Below are positions 31,612-37,718 of a DNA stretch of 37,718 nt, piece by piece (position 1 is the first letter of the stretch; the number at the start of each line of letters is the position of its first letter). The notes beneath the pieces were generated by a model. It ran no database searches, had not been told where the DNA came from, and was given only the letters and a program-made list of their open reading frames with translations. This DNA comes from a virus. The DNA lies in the IMG/VR virus record IMGVR_UViG_3300009593_003021, positions 1 to 37,718 of that record; one strand, 5' to 3'. A program made the position numbers and the translations under genes.

Positions 31612-34058
31612 AGATACAAGAAGCAGTAGGACGTATTACAAAACAAAATCAAACTGCTGATGTAGGCCCTGATGAAATTATAAAGCAGGCGGCAAAGTTT
31701 GGCTTTAAAGTAAACAAAGACGGCGTACCACAAAATCATCCTAAAAAAGTTAAAGGTCCTAGTACTAATGTACTTTTTAATTTAGGACTTGCTGAGGCTG
31801 TATCTTATAACAAACCAAATTTTAGTAACGAATGGGGTGAAGCAAAACGTTATCCTGAGTTTGTAAAAATTGGAAAAAAAGAATGGATTGAGTTAGCATC
31901 TAAAGGCAAAGAAATTACTGTTAACAATTCATTAAGTAATAAAATTAATAATACAGAAGCTGGTGAAAAAGACAGACACACTTTTGATAAGTTAGAACCT
32001 TCTAAGAAAGAAAGATTTAAAGATGCATTAGACTTTGGAAAAATTGAACTTCCAATTATTGCAAAATACAGCGACGGTTATTTAGAGTTAGTTGCAGGCA
32101 ATACTAGACTAACAGGTATGATGAATGAACTAGGTAAAGGTAAAGCATGGATATTTGACGTTCCTGATGAAATTGCAAATTTATCTGAAAGAGTAATGAC
32201 TACTAAACAAGCAGTTGCTCAGATGAATCATTATTGGAAAAATATGTCTCATGCAATGGTTTCTGATAATGATAGAAAAAGAAGTATGGATAAAAGGTTT
32301 GGTATTAAAGATATTAAACTTGATCAGCATGGAAATATTATATCGTTTGACAAGTATAAACGTGGACAATTTGAACAAGCTGGAAGTAGAACAGATGAAA
32401 ATCCATTATTAACACTTGGTACTAAAGCTCTACAATGGGCCGCACCTAGAGCTTCAAGTCTTGGAGCACAAGCTGGAGCGGCAATTGGTTCCGCAACGCA
32501 ATGGGGTAAGAACGTTGCAAAGAATTATAAAAAAGGTCCAGGGAAATCAACAGCATCTGGAAATACAGATCCAAATGGTCCAACAATACTACCTAAAGTA
32601 GCTGGAACAAGTGCAACAAGCACAGGCGGGACAGAGTATAAACCACACAAAACAGTAACAAAATTAATGAAAGTAGGAGAAGTTTCAGCAGACGATTTAA
32701 GTAACGAATCAGAAGTATTTGTTGATATGGACGGAGTGTTAGCAGACTTCTTTGGTGCTTGGAAAAGTCTTATTGGTAAAGACTGGAGAGAAATTAAAGA
32801 CATCGACGATGCATTACAAAAGATAAGAGATAAAGATGGATTTTGGTTAAACATTCCTTTAACATCTAATGCTTTAAACTTACTAGGTATGATTAAAGAA
32901 TTAAAAGGAAAGTATAATATATTAAGTGCTCCGCTACCAAACGATCCTAACTCAGAACCACACAAAAAAGAATGGATTGCAAAGAACTTAAAAGCATTTC
33001 CTCCTTCTAAAATAATTATTACTTCAAATAAATCAGTACATGCAACACAACCAAACGGTACACCAAACATATTAATTGACGACTATGGAAAAAACATAGC
33101 AAGTTGGGAAGCCGCAGGTGGGGTAGGATTTAAACATAAAGACCATAAGTTTGAAAGAACTGTGAAAAACTTAAAAGCACATATGAGTGAAGAAATGAGC
33201 AAATCATCAATTAAGAAAGCACATAAAACAGCTGATAAAATTAAAGACAAACCTAAAGCTAAAAAGTCTATTGCAAAATGGGCTAAGAAAAGAGGTATGG
33301 ATCCTGATGGAGCAATTTATGCCATAGCAACTAATATGCAGAAACGTAAAGAAGGAAAACCAGTTGAGTCTTACAAACGTTCAGAACTTCCACAAATAAG
33401 AAAAGAACATTTGAAGAAGTTTCCACACGTAATAGAATATGTAAATGTAAAAGATCTTATACCAGTACAAGAAGAAAGAGTAAAAGATAACTTTAAAAAA
33501 CAATTAAAGAAAATTTCCGAAGGAAAATATTCCCCAATAGTTGTAGATGCTGAAAATAAAATTATTAATGGGCATCATAGATATGATATTGTAAAAATGT
33601 TAGAAATGGAGAAAATAAGTGTAGCTAAAGTTCCATTTACATTAAAACATATAATGATAACATTAAACGAAGGAAAAAGCCCACACAAAAAAGGTACTAA
33701 AAAATACAAAAAACATATGGCGGCAATGCATGCCGGAATGGGCGAAAAAGTTGAAGAAGGTGACTTAATTCCTAATCCTAAAAACTCTATGCTAGTCAAA
33801 AAAGATGACAACTATGATTGGTATAACATTGGGACAAATATGGCAAATATTAAAAGTATGGATAAAAAGCATGCCAGTAAGAATAAACCAGATGTAATGG
33901 TAACAATGCAATCAGGTAAGAAGATGAAAAACTACTTAAAAAAACATCTTAAAAGATTAGGATACGGTGTTCAAGACGCTGATGGATATAAAGATACACA
34001 TTATGACGAAAGTGCTAATAAGACCGAGACATACACTTTAGCCATTAAACTAAGGTAA
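31608..34058 (+). CDS. 816-residue ParB-like / HAD-like / ParB-like fusion protein
   Basis: Starts MKIQEAVGR (I3-Q4-E5, prohead-protease-like). Domain 1 (~120-180) is ParB-like: 'KIELPIIAKY', 'LELVAGNTRLTGMMNEL' (G164-N-T-R167). Domain 2 (~368-520) is a HAD 5'-nucleotidase-like phosphatase: 'VFVDMDGVLADFF' with D373 and D375, 'YNILSAPLP', 'KIIITSNKSVHA' and 'NILIDDYGKNI'. Domain 3 (~618-680) is a second ParB/Srx-type module: 'VNVKDLIPVQEERVKD', 'YSPIVVDAENKIINGHHRYD' (GHHR 655-658). Near 690 there is a basic 'SPHKKGTKKYKKHMAAMHAG' segment. ParB folds bind or cleave nucleotides or DNA; HAD enzymes remove phosphates. The whole looks like a multi-enzyme head protein acting on nucleotides or DNA ends, which is inference. 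Confidence 0.75.
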   Translation: MKIQEAVGRITKQNQTADVGPDEIIKQAAKFGFKVNKDGVPQNHPKKVKGPSTNVLFNLGLAEAVSYNKPNFSNEWGEAKRYPEFVKIGKKEWIELASKGKEITVNNSLSNKINNTEAGEKDRHTFDKLEPSKKERFKDALDFGKIELPIIAKYSDGYLELVAGNTRLTGMMNELGKGKAWIFDVPDEIANLSERVMTTKQAVAQMNHYWKNMSHAMVSDNDRKRSMDKRFGIKDIKLDQHGNIISFDKYKRGQFEQAGSRTDENPLLTLGTKALQWAAPRASSLGAQAGAAIGSATQWGKNVAKNYKKGPGKSTASGNTDPNGPTILPKVAGTSATSTGGTEYKPHKTVTKLMKVGEVSADDLSNESEVFVDMDGVLADFFGAWKSLIGKDWREIKDIDDALQKIRDKDGFWLNIPLTSNALNLLGMIKELKGKYNILSAPLPNDPNSEPHKKEWIAKNLKAFPPSKIIITSNKSVHATQPNGTPNILIDDYGKNIASWEAAGGVGFKHKDHKFERTVKNLKAHMSEEMSKSSIKKAHKTADKIKDKPKAKKSIAKWAKKRGMDPDGAIYAIATNMQKRKEGKPVESYKRSELPQIRKEHLKKFPHVIEYVNVKDLIPVQEERVKDNFKKQLKKISEGKYSPIVVDAENKIINGHHRYDIVKMLEMEKISVAKVPFTLKHIMITLNEGKSPHKKGTKKYKKHMAAMHAGMGEKVEEGDLIPNPKNSMLVKKDDNYDWYNIGTNMANIKSMDKKHASKNKPDVMVTMQSGKKMKNYLKKHLKRLGYGVQDADGYKDTHYDESANKTETYTLAIKLR

Positions 34059-34061
34059 ATA
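34055..34061 (+). promoter_or_regulatory. T4-type late promoter motif, leaderless type
   Basis: GTAAATA overlaps the stop of the upstream gene and ends 7 bases before ATG 34069, with no ribosome site between. Confidence 0.6.
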
Positions 34062-34068
34062 CTATATT

Positions 34069-35349
34069 ATGTTAATAAGAGAACTTACAAATAACGTTAA
34101 AACTCCATTAAACGAATGGGCGCCTCTTTGGGCGGCTGTTGATGTATTGTTTGGTGCTAGTCCAGCTGGACAGTGGAGTGACAGATCTCCAGCTTCACAA
34201 TTATATCATTCGCTATCAAGTAATCCTGCAACTAAAGATTCTGCACATGATGCGGCATTAGAATTTCAACAAAGAATTAATAAAGAAGGTGTAACTGACG
34301 AATTAATGAAAATATGGTCAAATGCAACAGGAAGTAATTTTGCAAAATCATTTCCTTGGATGATGCCAAAAGTTTCAGTTCCACAACCAGGAACAGGCGC
34401 AGACGGACCTGCAGGCGGAGCAAAACCTCCTCCTCCACCTCCAGTAACAACTAAAGCTGAACCTCCAAAAGTAGACCCTAAAGCTGTAATAGCAAAGGTT
34501 CCAAGTTCAGTTACTGATCAAAGCGGACTAATATCTACATTAAAAGGAACTAAAAATGGTTGGATAGATGGTATTGCAAAAACTACTACACTATCTCCTG
34601 CTAATGCAAGTAAACTTGTAAATTACGGAATACCTGCGGCAGGTATATTAGCTTTATTATATGGTGGCAAAAAACTTTGGGATTATTATCAAAAGAAAGA
34701 CAAAAAGACTGCTACAGGACCAGCGAAGTTTGTAACGGCTTCTGCACAAGAGAACATCCAAGAAGGTGGATACATTAATAATACAAAAGATGCTATAGAA
34801 ACCTTAGGAAGTCTTAGAGGTAAAGGTAAGCAATTAGAAAGAGGCCAACAGGAATACGAAGGCAATCTACCAAATGAATACGTTAATGATGTATGGGACG
34901 TATGGACTTGGATAGAAAGTAAACTTGGTGGTGGAGCAGAAGCAAATGATCCAAAACTTAAAAGTATAATGACAGATGTTTTTGCACTAAGAGGCGAAGC
35001 TAAAAAAATGGAACGCATTTACAAACCAGATTTAGAACGTACAGATGATCATATGGGTGCGGCTGGCTTTGGTAACATGGTAGTTAATACTCTTTACCCT
35101 TTAATGCAATGGCTAGATATGAATGAGAAAAAATTTGAATCTATTGCAAACGAGACTGCTACAGCTGGTGCTACAGTCGCAGGAAATATTGCGGCAGTAC
35201 CAAGTCCAGATGCGGCTTATCATAAAAGTAAAAAACGTGGAAAATACGGCGCTCCACAAGCCCCACAAAAGAAAAATAAAGACGGAACTGCTAAAAATGC
35301 ACTAGATGTTAGTAATAATATCATGGGTGGGAAAACAATTAAAAGATAA
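34069..35349 (+). CDS. Pro-rich protein with one hydrophobic helix and capsid-targeting-like start
   Basis: 426 residues. Starts MLIRELTNN; I3-R4-E5 fits [IL]-x-E. Residues ~105-140 are Pro/Gly-rich, including six consecutive prolines. A single hydrophobic helix lies at about 184-200 ('YGIPAAGILALLYGGKKLW'), followed by Lys-rich sequence. The helical C-terminal half contains 'DVWDVWTWIESKLGGGAEAN' and a basic tail ('AYHKSKKRGKYGAP'). Not recognised. The helix may insert into a membrane or pack in the head; the ATG abuts a late promoter motif. Confidence 0.7.
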   Translation: MLIRELTNNVKTPLNEWAPLWAAVDVLFGASPAGQWSDRSPASQLYHSLSSNPATKDSAHDAALEFQQRINKEGVTDELMKIWSNATGSNFAKSFPWMMPKVSVPQPGTGADGPAGGAKPPPPPPVTTKAEPPKVDPKAVIAKVPSSVTDQSGLISTLKGTKNGWIDGIAKTTTLSPANASKLVNYGIPAAGILALLYGGKKLWDYYQKKDKKTATGPAKFVTASAQENIQEGGYINNTKDAIETLGSLRGKGKQLERGQQEYEGNLPNEYVNDVWDVWTWIESKLGGGAEANDPKLKSIMTDVFALRGEAKKMERIYKPDLERTDDHMGAAGFGNMVVNTLYPLMQWLDMNEKKFESIANETATAGATVAGNIAAVPSPDAAYHKSKKRGKYGAPQAPQKKNKDGTAKNALDVSNNIMGGKTIKR

Positions 35350-35352
35350 ATA
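35345..35352 (+). promoter_or_regulatory. T4-type late promoter motif (GATAAATA)
   Basis: GATAAATA overlaps the upstream stop and lies 17 bases before ATG 35370, with a GAGG ribosome site between. Confidence 0.6.
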
Positions 35353-35369
35353 CTTACGAGGACGTAATT

Positions 35370-36065
35370 ATGAAAGAAAAAGACTTAAAAGAGAACGGTT
35401 TAGCTGATATGGCATATAAGGTCGAAAAAGACCACGAAGTGCAAATGGCTAGAGGTGAATTATACAAAGTAGCAAAATACTCTATTAAAATGCATGAAAT
35501 GCTCAAAGGTGTTTCAGAAGAGCAAGGTCTTGAAGGTTGGGTCCAAGCTAAGATAACAAAAGCCGCTGACTACTTAGGAAGCGTCTATCACCATATGGAT
35601 TATGAAATGAAATTTGATGAAGTAACTGAAGCAAACGAATCATGCGGTAAACCACATGCTAAGAAAAACAAAAAGAATGAAGAAGCAACACCAGTAGATG
35701 ACGACGATCCAAGATATGCTGATGATGAAAATCTTCCTAAAAACAAAAAGAAGAAAAAAGTAAAAAAAGAGTCAATTGAAAAAGTTGGAAAAATCTTATA
35801 TGATGCAGAAGATGCACTACTTAAAGAAGACTTAGGTGCGGCACTAAATCATTTAGTTGCGGCAACAAAAGAGATTGGTAAAACAATCGGTGGCGGTGCT
35901 ATTGATGCTGTAGCTGGCGGAGCTGGTGCGGCAATGGGTTTACCTAGTAGAATAAAAAGCAAATTTCAAAAAGCTAAATCTGGCGTCGAAAGAAATTCAA
36001 TTAACTACGAAGATACTTTAGCAGATAGATTACAAGCTAAATTAGCAGAAGCTAATAAAGAGTAA
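35370..36065 (+). CDS. Two-part helical protein with capsid-targeting-like start
   Basis: 231 residues. Starts MKEKDLKENG; L6-K7-E8 fits [IL]-x-E. Residues ~18-85 form a helical domain ('KDHEVQMARGELYKVAKYSI', 'EGWVQAKITKAADYLGSVYH') that I recall recurring in marine T4-like phage proteins without a known role. A charged linker (~90-130) has Asp and Lys clusters ('DDDDPRYADDENLPKNKKKK'). The C-terminal part has a Gly/Ala-rich hydrophobic stretch ('GGGAIDAVAGGAGAAMG'). Probably an internal head or head-assembly protein, which is inference. Confidence 0.7.
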   Translation: MKEKDLKENGLADMAYKVEKDHEVQMARGELYKVAKYSIKMHEMLKGVSEEQGLEGWVQAKITKAADYLGSVYHHMDYEMKFDEVTEANESCGKPHAKKNKKNEEATPVDDDDPRYADDENLPKNKKKKKVKKESIEKVGKILYDAEDALLKEDLGAALNHLVAATKEIGKTIGGGAIDAVAGGAGAAMGLPSRIKSKFQKAKSGVERNSINYEDTLADRLQAKLAEANKE

Positions 36066-36233
36066 TTGGATCAAGAAGTAAACACCCTTAAATGTGAAAA
36101 GTGCGGTCACAATCCCCATTGTGATCATGAATGTCAAGAATGTCATAACGATATTTGCACAGGTTGTCAATGCTATAAATGCAAAGAATATTATGGACGA
36201 CAACCTATACGTTTAGGTCCTACCCTTTTTTAA
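36066..36233 (+). CDS. 55-residue Cys-rich zinc-binding-like protein, TTG start
   Basis: TTG 36066 follows directly on the upstream TAA; TAA 36231-36233. No in-frame ATG or GTG exists. Nine cysteines at 10, 13, 19, 23, 26, 31, 34, 36 and 39 form several C-x2-C pairs, with His at 15, 18, 21 and 27: 'LKCEKCGHNPHCDHECQECH' and 'ICTGCQCYKCKEYYGRQP'. This density fits one or two zinc sites, as in small zinc-ribbon or B-box-like proteins. A weak AAAGAG site lies upstream, and translation may depend on re-initiation after the previous gene. Family unknown. Confidence 0.68.
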   Translation: MDQEVNTLKCEKCGHNPHCDHECQECHNDICTGCQCYKCKEYYGRQPIRLGPTLF

Positions 36234-36253
36234 CTTACAATACTTAAATAATC

Positions 36254-36260
36254 ATAAATA
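36254..36260 (+). promoter_or_regulatory. T4-type late promoter motif, leaderless type
   Basis: ATAAATA ends 4 bases before the ATG at 36265. A second TTAAATA lies at 36244-36250. No ribosome site precedes the ATG. Confidence 0.55.
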
Positions 36261-36264
36261 CTTT

Positions 36265-36511
36265 ATGAAGGTACAATTTTTAAAGTGTCACCCAAGTGAC
36301 TGAAGAGGAAGAGCTAAAAGAAGCATATAGACTATTTTGGTTAGTCAAAGGACACATAGCAACATCGCCCGAAACTGCTCTGTCTTCAGCAGACGGATAT
36401 TTTAAGCGTCTTTGGATAGATGGCAGTAACGGTGCTCCTATCTACGAATATGAAGAAGGTTTTGAAGAAGCATATAAAGCCAAAATGCTTGACAAATCAA
36501 ATAAAAAATAG
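36265..36511 (+). CDS. Small protein of unknown function, start or frame uncertain
   Basis: The clear coding part is in the frame of GTG 36296 and encodes 71 residues: 'TEEEELKEAYRLFWLVKGHI', '...SADGYFKRLWIDGSNGAPI', 'EEGFEEAYKAKMLD'. GTG 36296 has no ribosome site. In another frame ATG 36265, abutting a late promoter motif as in the leaderless genes, opens 12 codons (MKVQFLKCHPSD) and stops at 36301-36303. A +1 shift in the overlap 36284-36303 would join them. Either the gene starts at GTG 36296, or one base is off, or a frameshift is used. Function not recognised. Confidence 0.6.
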
Positions 36512-36517
36512 TATAAT
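36489..36517 (+). promoter_or_regulatory. Perfect sigma-70 promoter (early)
   Basis: TTGACA 36489-36494, a 17-bp spacer, TATAAT 36512-36517, both at consensus. The -35 lies inside the end of the upstream gene. It leads to the DsbA-like gene (ATG 36542, with AAGGAG before it) and probably on to gp43. Confidence 0.85.
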
Positions 36518-36541
36518 CTTTTAATAATAAGGAGAATCTTT

Positions 36542-36802
36542 ATGAGTGATAGAGTATACGGACAAGATGAAAAAGCCAAATTAGAAAGGCTTGTAAACGA
36601 AGGTGCCCAAGTCTTACAAGAAGTTAACGACTTGCAAGAAGGTCTAAAAGAAACTGTCAAAGCAGTATCTGAAGAGCTTAATGTTAAGACTGCACTTATT
36701 AACAAAGCAATCAAGGTTGCACACAAAGGTGATTGGCATAAAGTTGCTGATGAATTTGAAGACCTTGAAACTCTAGTTGCTACTGTCGGAAAAGACAAGT
36801 AA
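36542..36802 (+). CDS. dsbA: DsbA-like double-stranded DNA-binding protein
   Basis: 86 residues (T4 DsbA 89). The all-helical pattern 'LQEGLKETVKAVSEELNVKT', 'LINKAIKVAHKGDWHKVADE', 'FEDLETLVATV' follows T4 DsbA's 'YNELIKDIRIRAKDELGVDG...LLALYHKDNRDVFEAETEEVVELY'. T4 DsbA binds dsDNA near late promoters and is proposed to modulate late transcription. Here it lies under a perfect early promoter upstream of DNA polymerase. Assignment is by pattern, not high identity. Confidence 0.65.
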   Translation: MSDRVYGQDEKAKLERLVNEGAQVLQEVNDLQEGLKETVKAVSEELNVKTALINKAIKVAHKGDWHKVADEFEDLETLVATVGKDK

Positions 36803-36809
36803 CTAAATA
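36803..36809 (+). promoter_or_regulatory. T4-type late promoter motif (CTAAATA)
   Basis: CTAAATA starts at the base after the DsbA-like stop. It is the start of a 79-base gap before the oxygenase gene, giving a longer leader than the other late motifs. Confidence 0.45.
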
Positions 36810-36852
36810 TTATTAAACGCCCTATACCAATTGGTGGGTATGTAGCAAGGTT

Positions 36853-36872
36853 TTGTTGGCCATAAGCAACAA
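36853..36872 (+). promoter_or_regulatory. Leader hairpin touching the ribosome site
   Basis: TTGTTG (36853-36858) and CAACAA (36867-36872) form a 6-bp stem with an 8-base loop. The right arm shares two bases with AAGGAG (36871-36876), the ribosome site of the oxygenase gene. An upstream ACCAATTGGT palindrome is also in this leader. Possible translational control. Confidence 0.4.
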
Positions 36873-36881
36873 GGAGTAAAA

Positions 36882-37505
36882 ATGAAGTTTAGTTGTAGTA
36901 CATTCTATTTTTCGCACCCCTGTACAGTGAAGCACGGTGCGTTGGTACGAACAACAAAACAAGATCAAGATATAATTGATTACTTCCTAAACATTAAACC
37001 TAAAGCAGACTATCTACCAAAATCAGAGCATGGTTGGAGAACTGACTCTTTTGCACATCTCGAACACGGTGAAGTTTTAAAGGAACTTTTGGACCAAATA
37101 CATTTATGGTATTGTAGTAATATTTGTCCACCAAGAGGACCAGAGTTTATTACAAACAATTATAATGAAATTACTAATACAGATAACTTAGAGATTGATG
37201 CAAACGTTTGGTTTCAAGAATCATTAACAGGGCAAGTTACACAACAACACGATCACGGAACACTAGCTAGATATAGTTGGGTGTATTACCTAAGTTGCGA
37301 AGGTGAACCTAGTCCGTTAACTTTTGTTAAAAGAGACGAAGTTAAATCGGACATAGAAAATGTTGACGAATTGCATTTACCAGTGTATAATAAGATGATA
37401 GTTATGTTTCCTTCAGTTTTGCATCATAAAGTATATCCTGCAAAAGACAAAAGGTATATTTTAGCTGGAAATATAAACGACATTAATTTTAAGGAAAGTG
37501 TATGA
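36882..37505 (+). CDS. 2OG-Fe(II) oxygenase-like protein
   Basis: 207 residues, with AAGGAG before ATG 36882. 'GQVTQQHDHGTLARYSWVYY' gives the H-x-H/D metal-binding block with the S/WVYYL strand. 'NKMIVMFPSVLHHKVYPAKD' supplies the distal His, and 'KRYILAGNI' the Arg for 2-oxoglutarate. The family pattern is that of phage 2OG oxygenases. The N-terminal ~100 residues have several Cys and aromatics ('FSCSTFYFSHPC') and may bind the substrate. It overlaps gp43 by ATGA, so it is coupled to the polymerase. Confidence 0.78.
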   Translation: MKFSCSTFYFSHPCTVKHGALVRTTKQDQDIIDYFLNIKPKADYLPKSEHGWRTDSFAHLEHGEVLKELLDQIHLWYCSNICPPRGPEFITNNYNEITNTDNLEIDANVWFQESLTGQVTQQHDHGTLARYSWVYYLSCEGEPSPLTFVKRDEVKSDIENVDELHLPVYNKMIVMFPSVLHHKVYPAKDKRYILAGNINDINFKESV

Positions 37506-37718
37506 GCTACGTAGACGCATATTTTGATAGAGACGCAGATATTATTCGTGTTGTAGAACGGAATGATGGTAAAAGACTTTATACAGAGTATCCAGTCAAG
37601 TATACATTTTACTACGATGATCAACGAGGCAAACACAGAAGTATATACGGAGATCCTATTAGTAGAATAGTAAGTAAAAGTACAAAAGACTTCCGTAAAG
37701 AACTTGCTATTAATAATA
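37502..37718 (+). CDS. 43: DNA polymerase gp43, 3' partial
   Basis: ATG 37502 overlaps the oxygenase stop (ATGA); 72 codons are visible before the window ends. 'MSYVDAYFDRDADIIRVVER', 'GKRLYTEYPVKYTFYYDD' and 'RGKHRSIYGDPISRIVSKST' match the N-terminal domain of T4-type family B polymerase (T4: ISIETVGNNIVERYIDENGK...KYKDIYGKNC), and more closely that of marine T4-like phages as I recall them. The exonuclease and polymerase motifs lie beyond the window. Confidence 0.85.
   Translation, partial: MSYVDAYFDRDADIIRVVERNDGKRLYTEYPVKYTFYYDDQRGKHRSIYGDPISRIVSKSTKDFRKELAINN

Noticed and set aside
1-37718. tRNA genes, CRISPR arrays, integrase or IS elements
   Set aside because: Gaps are mostly under 125 bases, and I saw no cloverleaf, spaced direct repeats, transposase or recombinase motifs.
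1-37718. Cyanophage assignment
   Set aside because: No photosynthesis genes seen, ferredoxin is of proteobacterial 7Fe type, and a zf-CHCC protein is present; a marine alphaproteobacterial host fits better, though not proven.

Overview
The window is about 37.7 kb of a low-GC, almost fully coding, T4-like myovirus genome. The evidence is T4-type genes: the clamp-loader ATPase gp44, the first 72 codons of DNA polymerase gp43 at the right edge, a DenV-type UV endonuclease, a DsbA-like protein, and many TAAATA-type late promoters. It also has marine-phage genes: phoH, thyX, speD, a MazG-like pyrophosphohydrolase, two 2OG-Fe(II) oxygenases and a GroES-like protein. The AT-rich composition, a proteobacterial 7Fe ferredoxin (FdxA type) and a zf-CHCC zinc-finger protein favour a marine alphaproteobacterial host, SAR11 being the obvious candidate, over a cyanobacterium. 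That host assignment is inference. I see no tRNA, CRISPR array, integrase or insertion sequence.

Layout. (1) 1-10824: late virion genes, mainly tail-fibre or baseplate-associated proteins. They include paralogues sharing a 'MAIQTxNIGT' N-terminal module, a 1307-residue YHYH plus Ig-like protein, and a subtilisin-family protease whose reading frame is broken twice. (2) 10824-18853: small, tightly overlapping metabolic, replication and repair genes: a DnaE-like fragment, GroES-like, MazG-like, 3'-5' exonuclease, gp44, zf-CHCC, APS-kinase-like, nucleotidyltransferase, ferredoxin, DenV, cupin, HNH, parvulin, 2OG oxygenase, ThyX. (3) 18850-19695: phoH on the minus strand, with a divergent promoter region. 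(4) 19696-23909: two unknown genes, then a lysis cassette: GH19 endolysin, i-spanin-like and nested o-spanin-like genes, a 53-residue lipoprotein, a small membrane protein, a mini-MscS protein and a holin-like protein. (5) 23936-27762: DnaJ, a ClpA-type unfoldase and an unknown gene. (6) 27767-36233: a block of proteins, many starting with a short peptide like the T4 capsid-targeting sequence ([IL]-x-E within the first eight residues). It is interrupted by speD on the minus strand. (7) 36265-37718: small genes, a DsbA-like protein, a 2OG oxygenase and gp43.

How the parts work together. Four near-consensus sigma-70 promoters (TTGACA/TTGACT, 16-17 bp, TATAAT-like) mark early transcription units. 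About fourteen (G/C)NTAAATA motifs mark late ones, and some late motifs sit so close to the ATG that leaderless mRNAs are predicted. Phage chaperones and unfoldase (GroES-like, DnaJ, ClpA, parvulin) form a proteostasis set. ThyX, MazG-like, gp44, gp43, exonuclease and DenV serve DNA synthesis and repair.

Most notable signals: apparent complete absence of GCWGC (GCAGC/GCTGC); a candidate set of capsid-packaged proteins, including an 816-residue ParB-HAD-ParB fusion and a nucleotidyltransferase; a mini-MscS in the lysis cassette; predicted leaderless late mRNAs; and the doubly frameshifted protease. Four genes were recovered only by close reading: a 54-residue two-helix membrane protein, a 55-residue zf-CHCC protein, a 53-residue lipoprotein and a 55-residue Cys-rich protein with a TTG start.
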